A stretch of 64,000 nt of DNA from Streptomyces sp. RKND-216 (lineage in GTDB: Bacteria > Actinomycetota > Actinomycetes > Streptomycetales > Streptomycetaceae), in assembly GCF_004795255.1 (NCBI RefSeq), contig NZ_SSBQ01000002.1:38501-102500 (forward strand), given 5' to 3'. This document shows positions 1 to 7,160 of the stretch, piece by piece (the first letter of the stretch is position 1; each line of letters opens with the position of its first letter). The notes beneath the pieces are model-generated. The model was given only the letters and a program-made list of their open reading frames with translations. It was not told the DNA's origin and made no database searches. The translations under genes and the position numbers were made by a program.

Positions 1-207
1 CTGGCGGTGGTGGGGGTGACCGCGTACCGGGCGGCGTTCGGCGAACGGCGGGCGGGCGTGGGCCCGCAGGAGCGGACCATGGGCGGCACGCGCATCTGGG
101 TGCTGCCCAACCCCAGCGGCCTCAACGCCCATTGGCAACCGGCCGCGATGGCGGAGGAGTTCGGCCGGCTGCGTGCCGCCTCGGAGGCGGACCGGGCGGA
201 CGGCTGA
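1..207 (+). CDS. mug: Mismatch-specific (G/U) DNA glycosylase, C-terminal fragment
   Basis: The gene enters from the left edge with an open frame and stops at 207; only the last 68 residues are visible. They carry the second conserved motif of the Mug/TDG branch of uracil-DNA glycosylases, seen here as LPNPSGLNAHW, followed by the short helical tail typical of the family. Family role: excises uracil or thymine opposite guanine after deamination. The catalytic N-terminal motif lies outside the window. A family-1 uracil glycosylase (ung) is encoded about 31 kb away, so the strain probably has both branches. Confidence 0.85.
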   Translation: MAVVGVTAYRAAFGERRAGVGPQERTMGGTRIWVLPNPSGLNAHWQPAAMAEEFGRLRAASEADRADG

Positions 208-235
208 GCCGCGCGCTGTGTGCCGCGTCGGCCGC

Positions 236-280
236 TGCTGGTCGGTGTCAGTCGGTGTCGGCCGGTGTCAGTCGGTGTCG
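236..280. repeat. Short 10-bp tandem repeat
   Basis: Four near-identical 10-mers of the form GTCGGTGTC(A/G) or GCCGGTGTCA run in a row between the mug stop and the converging gene. They overlap the last codons of the gene at 268-654. This may be slippage-prone sequence; no function is evident. Confidence 0.6.
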
Positions 281-654
281 CCGACGGCGGCGACCAGGTG
301 GAAGGGCAGATTGTCGCCCTGCCGGCCCACGCCGACACCCAGCCAGCGGTCGCCGACCTGCCAGCGGCGCAGGACGCGGACGGAGGCACAGAGGGTGCGC
401 AGGGGTTCGGGGACCGGCTCCCCCGAGGCCAGCCGCACCAGGTCGTCGGTGAGGTCGAGTACCTCGGGCTCGCCCCAGCGGCGAGTGAGCAGCTCCACCA
501 GCGCGTCGCAGTCGGCGCCGAAGGCCTCCTCCGCCTCCAGACCCGCGCTCGGGTCGTCCTCGGACGGGTCCGCGCCGACGGCGAGGTCCGCGGTGCGCGG
601 TCCGGGCACCGCCAGGAGGCGCTCGACGGCGGCGGCGTGGTGGGCGAGGATCAT
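268..654 (-). CDS. Conserved hypothetical protein, 128 aa
   Basis: A small acidic soluble protein with no signal peptide or membrane segment. It starts at ATG 654 (MILAHHAAAV) and ends inside the 10-bp tandem repeat. It has a helical N-terminal half, an acidic patch around residues 28-50 and a beta-rich C-terminal half (RRWQVGDRWLGVGVG). I do not recognise the family. It is convergent with mug, and its promoter would share the 655-870 gap with the ROK gene. GC-rich coding bias and a clean ATG support a real gene. Function unknown. Confidence 0.6.
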   Translation of the reverse strand: MILAHHAAAVERLLAVPGPRTADLAVGADPSEDDPSAGLEAEEAFGADCDALVELLTRRWGEPEVLDLTDDLVRLASGEPVPEPLRTLCASVRVLRRWQVGDRWLGVGVGRQGDNLPFHLVAAVGDTD

Positions 655-827
655 GGGACCAGTAAACCGTCCTCCGGGGTGGGTTGACGACGGTTCAGGC
701 ACGGGCTTTCCGCGACGCCGGAACGGGAGCCGCCGGGATGCCGCCCCCGGCCCGGCCCCGGGGGAGTCCGCGCGGCCCGCCACGGGTCCGTTTCGTGAGG
801 GCGGCGCTGCTCGCAGGGCCGCGGCGG

Positions 828-844
828 AGCGGATACGATCCGCT
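828..844. promoter_or_regulatory. Inverted-repeat operator overlapping the ROK promoter -10
   Basis: A perfect 7-bp inverted repeat with a 3-bp spacer, AGCGGAT-ACG-ATCCGCT, overlaps a plausible -10 (TACGAT, 834-839) about 30 nt before the ROK start. This position suits autoregulation. The operator role is inferred from symmetry and position only. Confidence 0.45.
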
Positions 845-870
845 GCACGCGCACGACCAGGGAGGCGGAC

Positions 871-2031
871 GTGGGGAGGCTCACCGGCGGCGACCCGTCG
901 CTGCTGCGTCGTATCAACTCCGCCGTCGTGCTGCGGGCCCTGCGCGGGACGGACGAACCGCCGACGCTGACGCTTACCGACCTCGCCCACGCGACGGGCC
1001 TGTCGCGCCCCACTGTCGAAGGTGTGGTGGAGGGCCTGGCGGATGCCGGACTGGTCGCCGAGGACACCCAGGGCGGCGGCGACGCCCGCCGCGGGCGGCC
1101 CGCACGCCGGTTCCGGTTCTGCTCCGAGGCGGGGCACCTGCTGGGCGTGGAGATCGGACCGCACCGCGTCGCCGCGGTGCTGGCGGACCTGACGGGGCGC
1201 ACCACCTCGACGATGGCACGGCCGGTCGCGGAGGACGCCGAGGCCGGCCGGCGGCTGGAGCACGTCCGCACGCTGGTCGCGGACCTGCTGCGCCGGGCGG
1301 GGGTGGCCCGCACCTCGCTGCGCGCGGTCGGCGTGGGGAGCCCCGGCATCGTGGAGGCGGACGGCCGGGTACGGCTGGGCACGGCGCTGCCGGGATGGAC
1401 CGGCCTCCCTCTGGGCGACCGGCTGCGGCGCTCCTTTCGCTGCCCGGTGCTGGTGGAGAACGACGCAAACGCGGCGGCGCTCGCCGAGCACTGGAAGGGC
1501 GCGGCCGCCGGCTCCGACGACGTGGTGTTCGTCCTGGCGGGTCTGAGCCCGGGCGCCGGGTCGCTGATCGGCGGCCGGCTGCACCGCGGGTTCGGCGGCG
1601 CGGCGGGGGAGATCGGGGCGCTCCACCTGCTGGGCAGGGAGGCCACCCCGGAGCGTCTGCTGTCCACGACGGGCGAGCCGCTGCACCCGCTGGACGAGGA
1701 GGCGGTGGCCCGGGTCTTCGAGCTCGCCCGGGAGGGCGACCCCCGGGCGACGGAGGCGGTCGGCAGGTTCATCCGGCGGCTGGTGCACGACGTGGCGGCA
1801 CTGGTCCTGGCCCTGGACCCCGAGCTGGTGGTCGTGGGCGGCTGGGCCTCCGGGCTGGACGGGGTGCTGGGTCCGCTGCGTGACGAGCTGGAGCGGTACT
1901 GCCTGCGGCCGCCGCGGGTGGCGCTGTCGGAGCTGGGTGAGGCGGCGGTCGCGACCGGCGCGCTGCGGCTGGCGGTGGACCATTGGGAGGAGCGGCTGTT
2001 CGCGGTCGAGGGCACGACGGTCGGCGGCTGA
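871..2031 (+). CDS. ROK-family transcriptional regulator
   Basis: A 386-residue protein with an N-terminal winged helix-turn-helix (about residues 12-65; TDLAHATGLSRPTVEG) followed by a sugar-kinase-like ROK domain. The ROK domain shows GVGSPGI (about 155) and VENDANAAALAE (about 195-206). Start GTG 871 follows a good Shine-Dalgarno (GGGAGG). The usual ROK zinc motif (CxCGxxGCxE) is absent, with GEIGALHLLGREA in its place, so this is probably a sensor-repressor and not an active glucokinase. Family members repress sugar or amino-sugar genes. No transport genes are adjacent, so the target may be distant or only itself, through the inverted repeat at 828-844. It converges on a GntR regulator. 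Confidence 0.9.
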   Translation: MGRLTGGDPSLLRRINSAVVLRALRGTDEPPTLTLTDLAHATGLSRPTVEGVVEGLADAGLVAEDTQGGGDARRGRPARRFRFCSEAGHLLGVEIGPHRVAAVLADLTGRTTSTMARPVAEDAEAGRRLEHVRTLVADLLRRAGVARTSLRAVGVGSPGIVEADGRVRLGTALPGWTGLPLGDRLRRSFRCPVLVENDANAAALAEHWKGAAAGSDDVVFVLAGLSPGAGSLIGGRLHRGFGGAAGEIGALHLLGREATPERLLSTTGEPLHPLDEEAVARVFELAREGDPRATEAVGRFIRRLVHDVAALVLALDPELVVVGGWASGLDGVLGPLRDELERYCLRPPRVALSELGEAAVATGALRLAVDHWEERLFAVEGTTVGG

Positions 2032-2090
2032 GGCGGGACGCGAGCACGGCTCGCCGTTTCCCCGGTTGCCCCGCGCCCCGCGGGGGCCGG

Positions 2091-2828
2091 TCAGCCCGCC
2101 AGGGGCAGCGGACCGGTCTCGGCGAAGGTGAGCCGGCAGGTGTCGGCGCGGTAGGTGGCCACGGCGACGGCGGCGGTGCGGCCGGCGGAGAAGTAGCGGG
2201 TGGTGACGACAAGGACGGGCGCGCCGGGCAGCCGGTCGAGCTGACGGGCGTCCTCCGCACGGGCGGAGCCCAGTTCGACCGCGCGGTCCTGGCCCTCCAG
2301 CGCGTTGGTGTGCAGCAGCCGCAGCAGTGCGTGGGCGGCGTCGGCGTCGCCGTGGGTGAGGTCGGGCGCACCCGGCAGCGAGGCGGCGGGGAGGTAGAGG
2401 AGCTCGGTGGCGACCGGCTGTCCGTGGCTGATGCGGGTGCGGCGCACCGCGTGCACCTGCGTGCCGGGAGTGGTGGCCAGCAGCCGGGCCACAGGAGCGG
2501 GCGGCGCGGCCGGCTCGACGCCGTCGGTCTGCCACGCCTCGCCGGGCAGGCCCGGCCAGCGGTGGGGCTCGGGACCGACGTCGACGCCCACGCGCGGGGG
2601 CGCCACGGTGGTGCCGACGCCGCGGCGGCGCTGAAGCCGTCCTTCGAGTTCGAGCTGTTCGAGGGCCTGACGGAGGGTGGCGCGGGCCACCCCGAACCGG
2701 GCTGCCAGTTCCCGTTCGTTGGGCAGGATCTCGCCGACGGAGAACTCGGAGTCGAGCGCGTCGGTCAGGACGGTCTTCAGGTGCCAGTACTTCGGCTCCG
2801 GAACCTGTTCGAGCTGTGTCGTCCCCAC
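2091..2828 (-). CDS. GntR-family regulator, HutC/UTRA subfamily
   Basis: A 245-residue regulator. The winged-helix DNA-binding domain (about residues 15-80) contains LPNERELAARFGVARATLRQ, and a UTRA effector domain occupies about 95-240. GTG 2828 was chosen because GGAGG lies 7 nt upstream and the protein then begins VGTTQLEQVPEPKYWHL, as in streptomycete relatives; a longer in-frame extension to 2981 is upstream leader. UTRA domains bind small effectors such as sugar phosphates. A palindrome matching the HutC/DasR-type operator lies about 110 bp upstream (2935-2946), so autoregulation and control of the divergent SDR are both plausible. It is a DasR-like paralogue by family, not DasR itself. 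Confidence 0.88.
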   Translation of the reverse strand: MGTTQLEQVPEPKYWHLKTVLTDALDSEFSVGEILPNERELAARFGVARATLRQALEQLELEGRLQRRRGVGTTVAPPRVGVDVGPEPHRWPGLPGEAWQTDGVEPAAPPAPVARLLATTPGTQVHAVRRTRISHGQPVATELLYLPAASLPGAPDLTHGDADAAHALLRLLHTNALEGQDRAVELGSARAEDARQLDRLPGAPVLVVTTRYFSAGRTAAVAVATYRADTCRLTFAETGPLPLAG

Positions 2829-2934
2829 CCTTGCCTCCGCATGTCGCCGCGCGGGGGCGGCAGTCGGGTTCTTTACGCGTGGTCCTTTATGAAAGGTTGT
2901 TGCGTAAGCCCGACCATAGGACGGCGTGGTGCGC

Positions 2935-2946
2935 TGGTCAAGACCA
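2935..2946. promoter_or_regulatory. DasR/HutC-type operator (dre-like) site
   Basis: TGGTCAAGACCA matches the core of the GntR/HutC operator (TGGTCTAGACCA) except for the central dinucleotide, with 5-bp perfect arms. It sits between the divergent GntR and SDR genes, as expected for an autoregulated HutC-type repressor. Confidence 0.6.
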
Positions 2947-3046
2947 ATCGACCGCGAGGGGTCGCGCTCGGTGTTGTCCACGGCCGGGCGCCGGTGGGAT
3001 GCTCGATCATCGATCGGGTGTCGGCAGAAGGGCGGGGGTGACGGGA

Positions 3047-3814
3047 GTGACGCGGGCGGAGGGCGCCACCCGGCCGGTGACGGTGGTCACCGGGGGCGGG
3101 CGGGGCATCGGTGCGGCGACCGCGCTACGGCTGTCGCGGGCCGGGCACGACGTGGGCATCGGCTACGAACGCGACGCGGAGGCGGCGCAGCGGACGGCCG
3201 CAGCGGTGCGGGACGCGGGCGGGAGAGCGGTGACCTTCCGCCTGGACGTCAGCGACGAGGACCAGGTGGACGCGTTGTTCACCGAGGTGCGCGAGCGCCT
3301 GGGGCCGGTGACGGGAGCGGTGTGCAACGCGGGCGTCACCGGACCGCTGGGCCGCTTCACCGAGACCCCGGCGTCCGTGATGCGCCGCGTGACCGAGGTG
3401 AACGTCCTGGGCACGCTGCTGTGTGCGCGTCGCGCGCTGCGCGAGATGTCGACCGCGCACGGCGGGGCGGGCGGCGCGATCGTCGCCGTCTCCTCGTGCG
3501 CGGCGACGCTGGGCAGCCCTGGCGAGTACGTGCACTACGCGGCGACGAAGGCGGCCGTCGACGCGATGACGGTGGGGCTGGCGAAGGAGTACGGGCCGGA
3601 GGGCGTGCGGGTGAACTCGGTGCAGCCCGGGTCGGTCCTCACCGACATGCACGCGGCGATGGGCGACCCGGACCGCGCGTGGCGGAAGGCCGAGGTCACG
3701 CCACTGCGGCGGCCGGGCGAGCCGCGCGAGATCGCGGACGCGATCGCCTGGCTGCTGTCGGACGAGGCGTCGTTCACCTCCGGCGCCGTGCTGCGGGTGT
3801 CCGGCGGGCTGTGA
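3047..3814 (+). CDS. SDR-family NAD(P)-dependent oxidoreductase
   Basis: A 255-residue classical short-chain dehydrogenase. It has the nucleotide-binding motif TGGGRGIG near the N-terminus, NAG (CNAGVTG), catalytic Ser in VSSCA, the YxxxK pair in YAATK, and the C-terminal SGAVLRVSGGL typical of FabG/glucose-dehydrogenase-like enzymes. GTG 3047 was preferred because GGGGGTGA lies 8 nt upstream; GTG 3038 is a possible alternative. It is divergent from the GntR regulator with the dre-like site between them, so it may be that regulator's target. Substrate cannot be told. Confidence 0.85.
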   Translation: MTRAEGATRPVTVVTGGGRGIGAATALRLSRAGHDVGIGYERDAEAAQRTAAAVRDAGGRAVTFRLDVSDEDQVDALFTEVRERLGPVTGAVCNAGVTGPLGRFTETPASVMRRVTEVNVLGTLLCARRALREMSTAHGGAGGAIVAVSSCAATLGSPGEYVHYAATKAAVDAMTVGLAKEYGPEGVRVNSVQPGSVLTDMHAAMGDPDRAWRKAEVTPLRRPGEPREIADAIAWLLSDEASFTSGAVLRVSGGL

Positions 3815-3843
3815 GACCCCGCGCCGAGGACGGCTGCGGGGTC
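3815..3843. terminator. Bidirectional stem between SDR and sigma factor
   Basis: GACCCCGC and GCGGGGTC form an 8-bp stem with a 13-nt loop exactly between the two convergent stop codons. There is no U-tract, as is common in Streptomyces. Confidence 0.45.
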
Positions 3844-4738
3844 ACGGGGCCAGGTGGGCGACCTTGTCCGGGTTGGCCATCAGGTACAGGGTGCGGATGC
3901 GGCCGTCGATGACGTCCACCGACATGACGGTGTGCGGGCGCCCACCGCTGGTGACCAGGACCGCGGGGGCGCCGTTGAGTTCGAGGAAGGTCCACCGCAC
4001 GTCGGGGATCTCCTTGGGGCCGATGGCTGCGAGGAAGCGGGCGACCTTGCGGGCCGACTCGATGACGCGGCGCGGCGCCTTCGCCTTGCCTCCGGCGTCG
4101 CCGACCAGGTGGGCGTCGGGCGCGAGGACGGCCAGCAGCCCCTCGAGATCGCCGGCGGTCGCGGCGGCCAGGAAGCGCTCGGTCAGGTCGCGTTGCTGTG
4201 CCGGGTCGACCTCGAACCGCGGCCGGCGCTCGGCGACGTGCCGACGTGCCCGTCCGGCCAACTGCCGCACCGCCGGTTCGGCGCGCTCCAGGGTGGCGGC
4301 GATCTCGGTGTACGGGTAGCCGAAGGCCTCGCGGAGTACGAATACCGCGCGTTCCAGCGGGGATAGCGACTCGAGCACCACCAGGAGGGCGAGGGAGACC
4401 GACTCGGCCAGCACCACCCGGTCGGCGCCGTCGGGCACCGGGGCGGAGGCGAGGTCGGTGGGGAACGGCTCGGGCAGCCAGGGGCCGACGTAGGTCTCCT
4501 TGCGCGCCTGGACCTGGCGGAGCCGGTCGATGGCGAGGCGGGTGGTGGTCCTGACCAGGTAGCCGCGGGCGTCGCGCACGGCGGTGGTGTCGGCGGCGGA
4601 CCAGCGCAGCCAGGCCTCCTGGACGACGTCCTCGGCGTCCGCAACGCGGCCCAGCATGCGGTAGGCGACAGCGAGGAGCACGTCGCGGTGCTGCTGGAAT
4701 TCCCGGGCGGGGGCGGTGGTGGAGTTCTCGGCTGCCAC
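3842..4738 (-). CDS. ECF41-type RNA polymerase sigma factor with SnoaL-like C-terminal domain
   Basis: A 298-residue ECF sigma factor. Region 2 (YRMLGRVADAEDVVQEAWLR) and region 4 (LSPLERAVFVLREAFGYPYTEIA) are followed by a long NTF2/SnoaL-like extension, the mark of group ECF41. The extension carries near-consensus versions of the two regulatory motifs known for that group: DAGGK (consensus DGGGR/K) and NPDKV (consensus NPDKL). In this group the C-terminal domain works in cis instead of an anti-sigma factor. GTG 4738 follows GGAG. It is divergent from an alpha/beta hydrolase. I could not find a convincing ECF41 promoter (TGTCACA/CGTC) in the intergenic gap. Confidence 0.9.
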   Translation of the reverse strand: MAAENSTTAPAREFQQHRDVLLAVAYRMLGRVADAEDVVQEAWLRWSAADTTAVRDARGYLVRTTTRLAIDRLRQVQARKETYVGPWLPEPFPTDLASAPVPDGADRVVLAESVSLALLVVLESLSPLERAVFVLREAFGYPYTEIAATLERAEPAVRQLAGRARRHVAERRPRFEVDPAQQRDLTERFLAAATAGDLEGLLAVLAPDAHLVGDAGGKAKAPRRVIESARKVARFLAAIGPKEIPDVRWTFLELNGAPAVLVTSGGRPHTVMSVDVIDGRIRTLYLMANPDKVAHLAP

Positions 4739-4884
4739 GGCTCCATGATGGCATCCGGGCGGGCGACGACGTCGCCGGGTGGGCGGCTCGCTGCGGGTTT
4801 CGCACTTCCCTCCTCCACCCCTTGCTGACATGGTGTCTAGGACTGTCTCTCCGACAACTCCGACCAGCGCGCAGGGAGTCCGCC

Positions 4885-5760
4885 GTGACCGTCGCCCCCG
4901 TCCACGCAGCCGTGCCCGTCTCCGACACCTCCGTGCGGGTGCGCCCGCCCGGCGGGCCGGCGTTCGATGTGGTCCACGAACGGCGGGGCAGCGGTGCTCC
5001 CGTGCTGCTCCTGCACGGCATCGGGCACCACTGGCAGGCCTGGGAACCGGTGCTCTCCGCACTGGCCGCCTCGCACGAGGTGGTGGCCGTGGACCTGCCG
5101 GGCTTCGGCGCCTCGCCTGCACTGCCTCCGCCGTACGACTACGACCTGGGCACGGTGGTGCCGCTGCTGGCCCGCACCCTGGAGGCGCTGGGCATCGAGC
5201 GGCCGCATGTGGTGGGCAACTCCCTCGGCGGCCTCCTGGCGCTGGAGCTCGGGCGGCACGGGCACGCCCGCTCGGTCACGGCCCTCTCCCCCGCCGGGTT
5301 CTGGACCGAGCCGGAGCGACGGTATGCGTTCGGGGTGCTGCGCGGCATGCGGGCGGGCGCCGCGGCCCTTCCGGACGGCGCGGTGCGCCGGCTGGCCCGC
5401 ACCGCGGCCGGGCGCGCGGCGCTGACCAGCACCATCTACGCCCGGCCGGGGCGGCGTTCCCCGGAAGCGGTGGTGGCCGAGACACGGGCGTTGCGGGACG
5501 CGGCCGGCTTCGCCCCGGCTCTGGCTGCGGGGCGGCGCGGCGACGTCCGCTTCACCAGCGACCTCGCCGACGTCCCGGTGACCCTCGCCTGGGGCGACCG
5601 GGACCGGCTGCTGCTGCCGCGTCAGGGGGTACGCGCCAAGAAGACGATCCCCGGAGCGCGGCTGGTCCGGCTGAACGGCTGCGGGCACGTGCCGATGAAC
5701 GACGACCCCGCGAGGGTGACGCGGGTCGTCCTGGACACGGTGGCGCGCGCCACGGTGTGA
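4885..5760 (+). CDS. Alpha/beta hydrolase
   Basis: A 291-residue alpha/beta-hydrolase-fold protein. It shows the oxyanion HG motif (LLLHGIGHHWQAW), the nucleophile elbow GNSLGG, the acid in WGDRD and a C-terminal catalytic His in GCGHVP. GTG 4885 is 7 nt after GGGAG; a longer reading to 4822 has no Shine-Dalgarno. It is divergent from the ECF41 sigma factor and is the likeliest local target if that factor has one. Members include esterases, haloperoxidase-like enzymes and C-C hydrolases; the substrate is not predictable. No signal peptide, so cytoplasmic. Confidence 0.88.
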   Translation: MTVAPVHAAVPVSDTSVRVRPPGGPAFDVVHERRGSGAPVLLLHGIGHHWQAWEPVLSALAASHEVVAVDLPGFGASPALPPPYDYDLGTVVPLLARTLEALGIERPHVVGNSLGGLLALELGRHGHARSVTALSPAGFWTEPERRYAFGVLRGMRAGAAALPDGAVRRLARTAAGRAALTSTIYARPGRRSPEAVVAETRALRDAAGFAPALAAGRRGDVRFTSDLADVPVTLAWGDRDRLLLPRQGVRAKKTIPGARLVRLNGCGHVPMNDDPARVTRVVLDTVARATV

Positions 5761-5863
5761 CCGTGACGCCGCGACACCGGCCGGGGTCCGGGCGCAGGGG
5801 GTGCGGCGTGCCGTTCGGGGGCCGGGCTCCCCGCGGACGCGCGGCCCGCGCCATACTGGCGCC

Positions 5864-6391
5864 GTGGATGGGGACTTCACTTACGCGGACGTGGGGGCGA
5901 CCGCGACGGACCGGCAGCCGGAGGGCTTCTCCCGGCTGTGGGTGCGGACGCGGATCGGTGAGGGCGACACCGACTTCCGGACGGCCGCGTGCGCGGTGTC
6001 CGGGTGGCGGATGCACCGGGCGATGGGAGTGCGCGTCGACGCCGACGCCGAGTCGGCCGTCGAGGGCGCGCGGGTACGCGTGGGGCTGGGCATCGGACCG
6101 TTACGGCTGCACGCGCCGTGCCGGGTGGTGTGGACGCTTGACGAACGGCGGCGCACGGGCTGGGCGTACGGCACGCTGGCCGGGCACCCGCAGTGCGGGG
6201 AGGAGGCGTTCGTCGTCACCCGCGACGGCTCGGGCACGGTGTGGCTGACGGTCCTGGCCTTCAGCCGGCCCGCGGTGTGGTGGACGCGCGCCGCGGGCGG
6301 GCTGGTGCCGGTGTTCCAGCGCCGGTACGCCGACCGGTGCGGGACCGTGCTGCGGCGACTGGTGCGGGAGGGCGGACGTGCCGGGGACTGA
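5864..6391 (+). CDS. DUF1990 family protein
   Basis: A 175-residue protein matching the DUF1990 family: N-terminal FTYADVGAT, a central GWRMHRAMG, and a C-terminal AFSRPAVWWTRAAGGLVPVFQRRY segment. GTG 5864 has no Shine-Dalgarno but a -10-like CATACT (5852-5857) six nt upstream, which suggests a leaderless transcript. DUF1990 proteins are structurally related to lipocalin/START-like ligand folds, and no activity is established. It is followed by a GNAT acetyltransferase in the same direction with a 124-nt gap. Confidence 0.8.
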   Translation: MDGDFTYADVGATATDRQPEGFSRLWVRTRIGEGDTDFRTAACAVSGWRMHRAMGVRVDADAESAVEGARVRVGLGIGPLRLHAPCRVVWTLDERRRTGWAYGTLAGHPQCGEEAFVVTRDGSGTVWLTVLAFSRPAVWWTRAAGGLVPVFQRRYADRCGTVLRRLVREGGRAGD

Positions 6392-6515
6392 CAGGGCTCC
6401 CCGAAACGTCCCGCCGGAGCGGCGAGGCGCCCGACCGGCCCCGGGCTGGGCGGATTTCACCCCGTCGTCACACCACGGTGAGGACGCGGCAACACGGCCG
6501 GGCGAACGTGGCCGG

Positions 6516-7160
6516 GTGGACGAGACGACGACTGCGGGCAACCGCCCCGGCAGCCGGCGGCGCGGACGGTCCGCCGGGCACGCCCCGCGGGACGTGCTGC
6601 TGCCGCGCGGCGGCGACACGCTCACGGTGCGGCCGGTGGACGTCCGCGACGCGGACGCCGTGACGGCACTGCACGCTCTCTGCTCCGACGCCGCGCTGCG
6701 GGCCCGCTACCGGGCGCCGGGCGCGGCGACCGGCGCGCGGCTGCGCGGGGAGGCCGACGTGCTGCTGTCGCACCTGCTCGCTCCGCACATGGGCCACACC
6801 CTGGGCGCGTTCCGGTCCGACGGCGCAGTGGTCGGCCTGGGGCACCTGCTGTGGGACGGCGCGGACGAGGCGGAGGCCGCCCTCCTCGTGGCGGACTCCT
6901 GGCAGCGGCGGGGCGTCGGCGCCGGGCTGCTGCGGCGGCTGGTGAGCACGGCCGGAGAGCGCGGGCTCGGCCGGGTCTACACCGTCGCGACACGACCGGC
7001 TTCCGGCGCGGCGGCGGTGCTGCGCACGCTGGGGCTGCCGCTGGAGTTCCGTCACGAGGAGGACGCCGTCGTCGTCACGGCATCGCGGGTTCCGGCACCG
7101 TGTGGGCCGGCGCGGCCTGCCGGTCCGCCGGGGCTGGGACGACGCTGCCGGCTCCGCTGA
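6516..7160 (+). CDS. GNAT family N-acetyltransferase
   Basis: A 214-residue acetyltransferase with the acetyl-CoA-binding signature WQRRGVGAGLLRRLV (motif A) and preceding strands AEAALLVAD. The N-terminal about 35 residues are low-complexity Arg/Gly-rich linker. GTG 6516 was chosen because the longer reading to 6378 overlaps the DUF1990 stop and has no family similarity. The last 86 nt run antisense into the converging PLP-lyase gene. GNAT proteins acetylate small-molecule or protein amines; the substrate is unknown. Confidence 0.75.
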   Translation: MDETTTAGNRPGSRRRGRSAGHAPRDVLLPRGGDTLTVRPVDVRDADAVTALHALCSDAALRARYRAPGAATGARLRGEADVLLSHLLAPHMGHTLGAFRSDGAVVGLGHLLWDGADEAEAALLVADSWQRRGVGAGLLRRLVSTAGERGLGRVYTVATRPASGAAAVLRTLGLPLEFRHEEDAVVVTASRVPAPCGPARPAGPPGLGRRCRLR

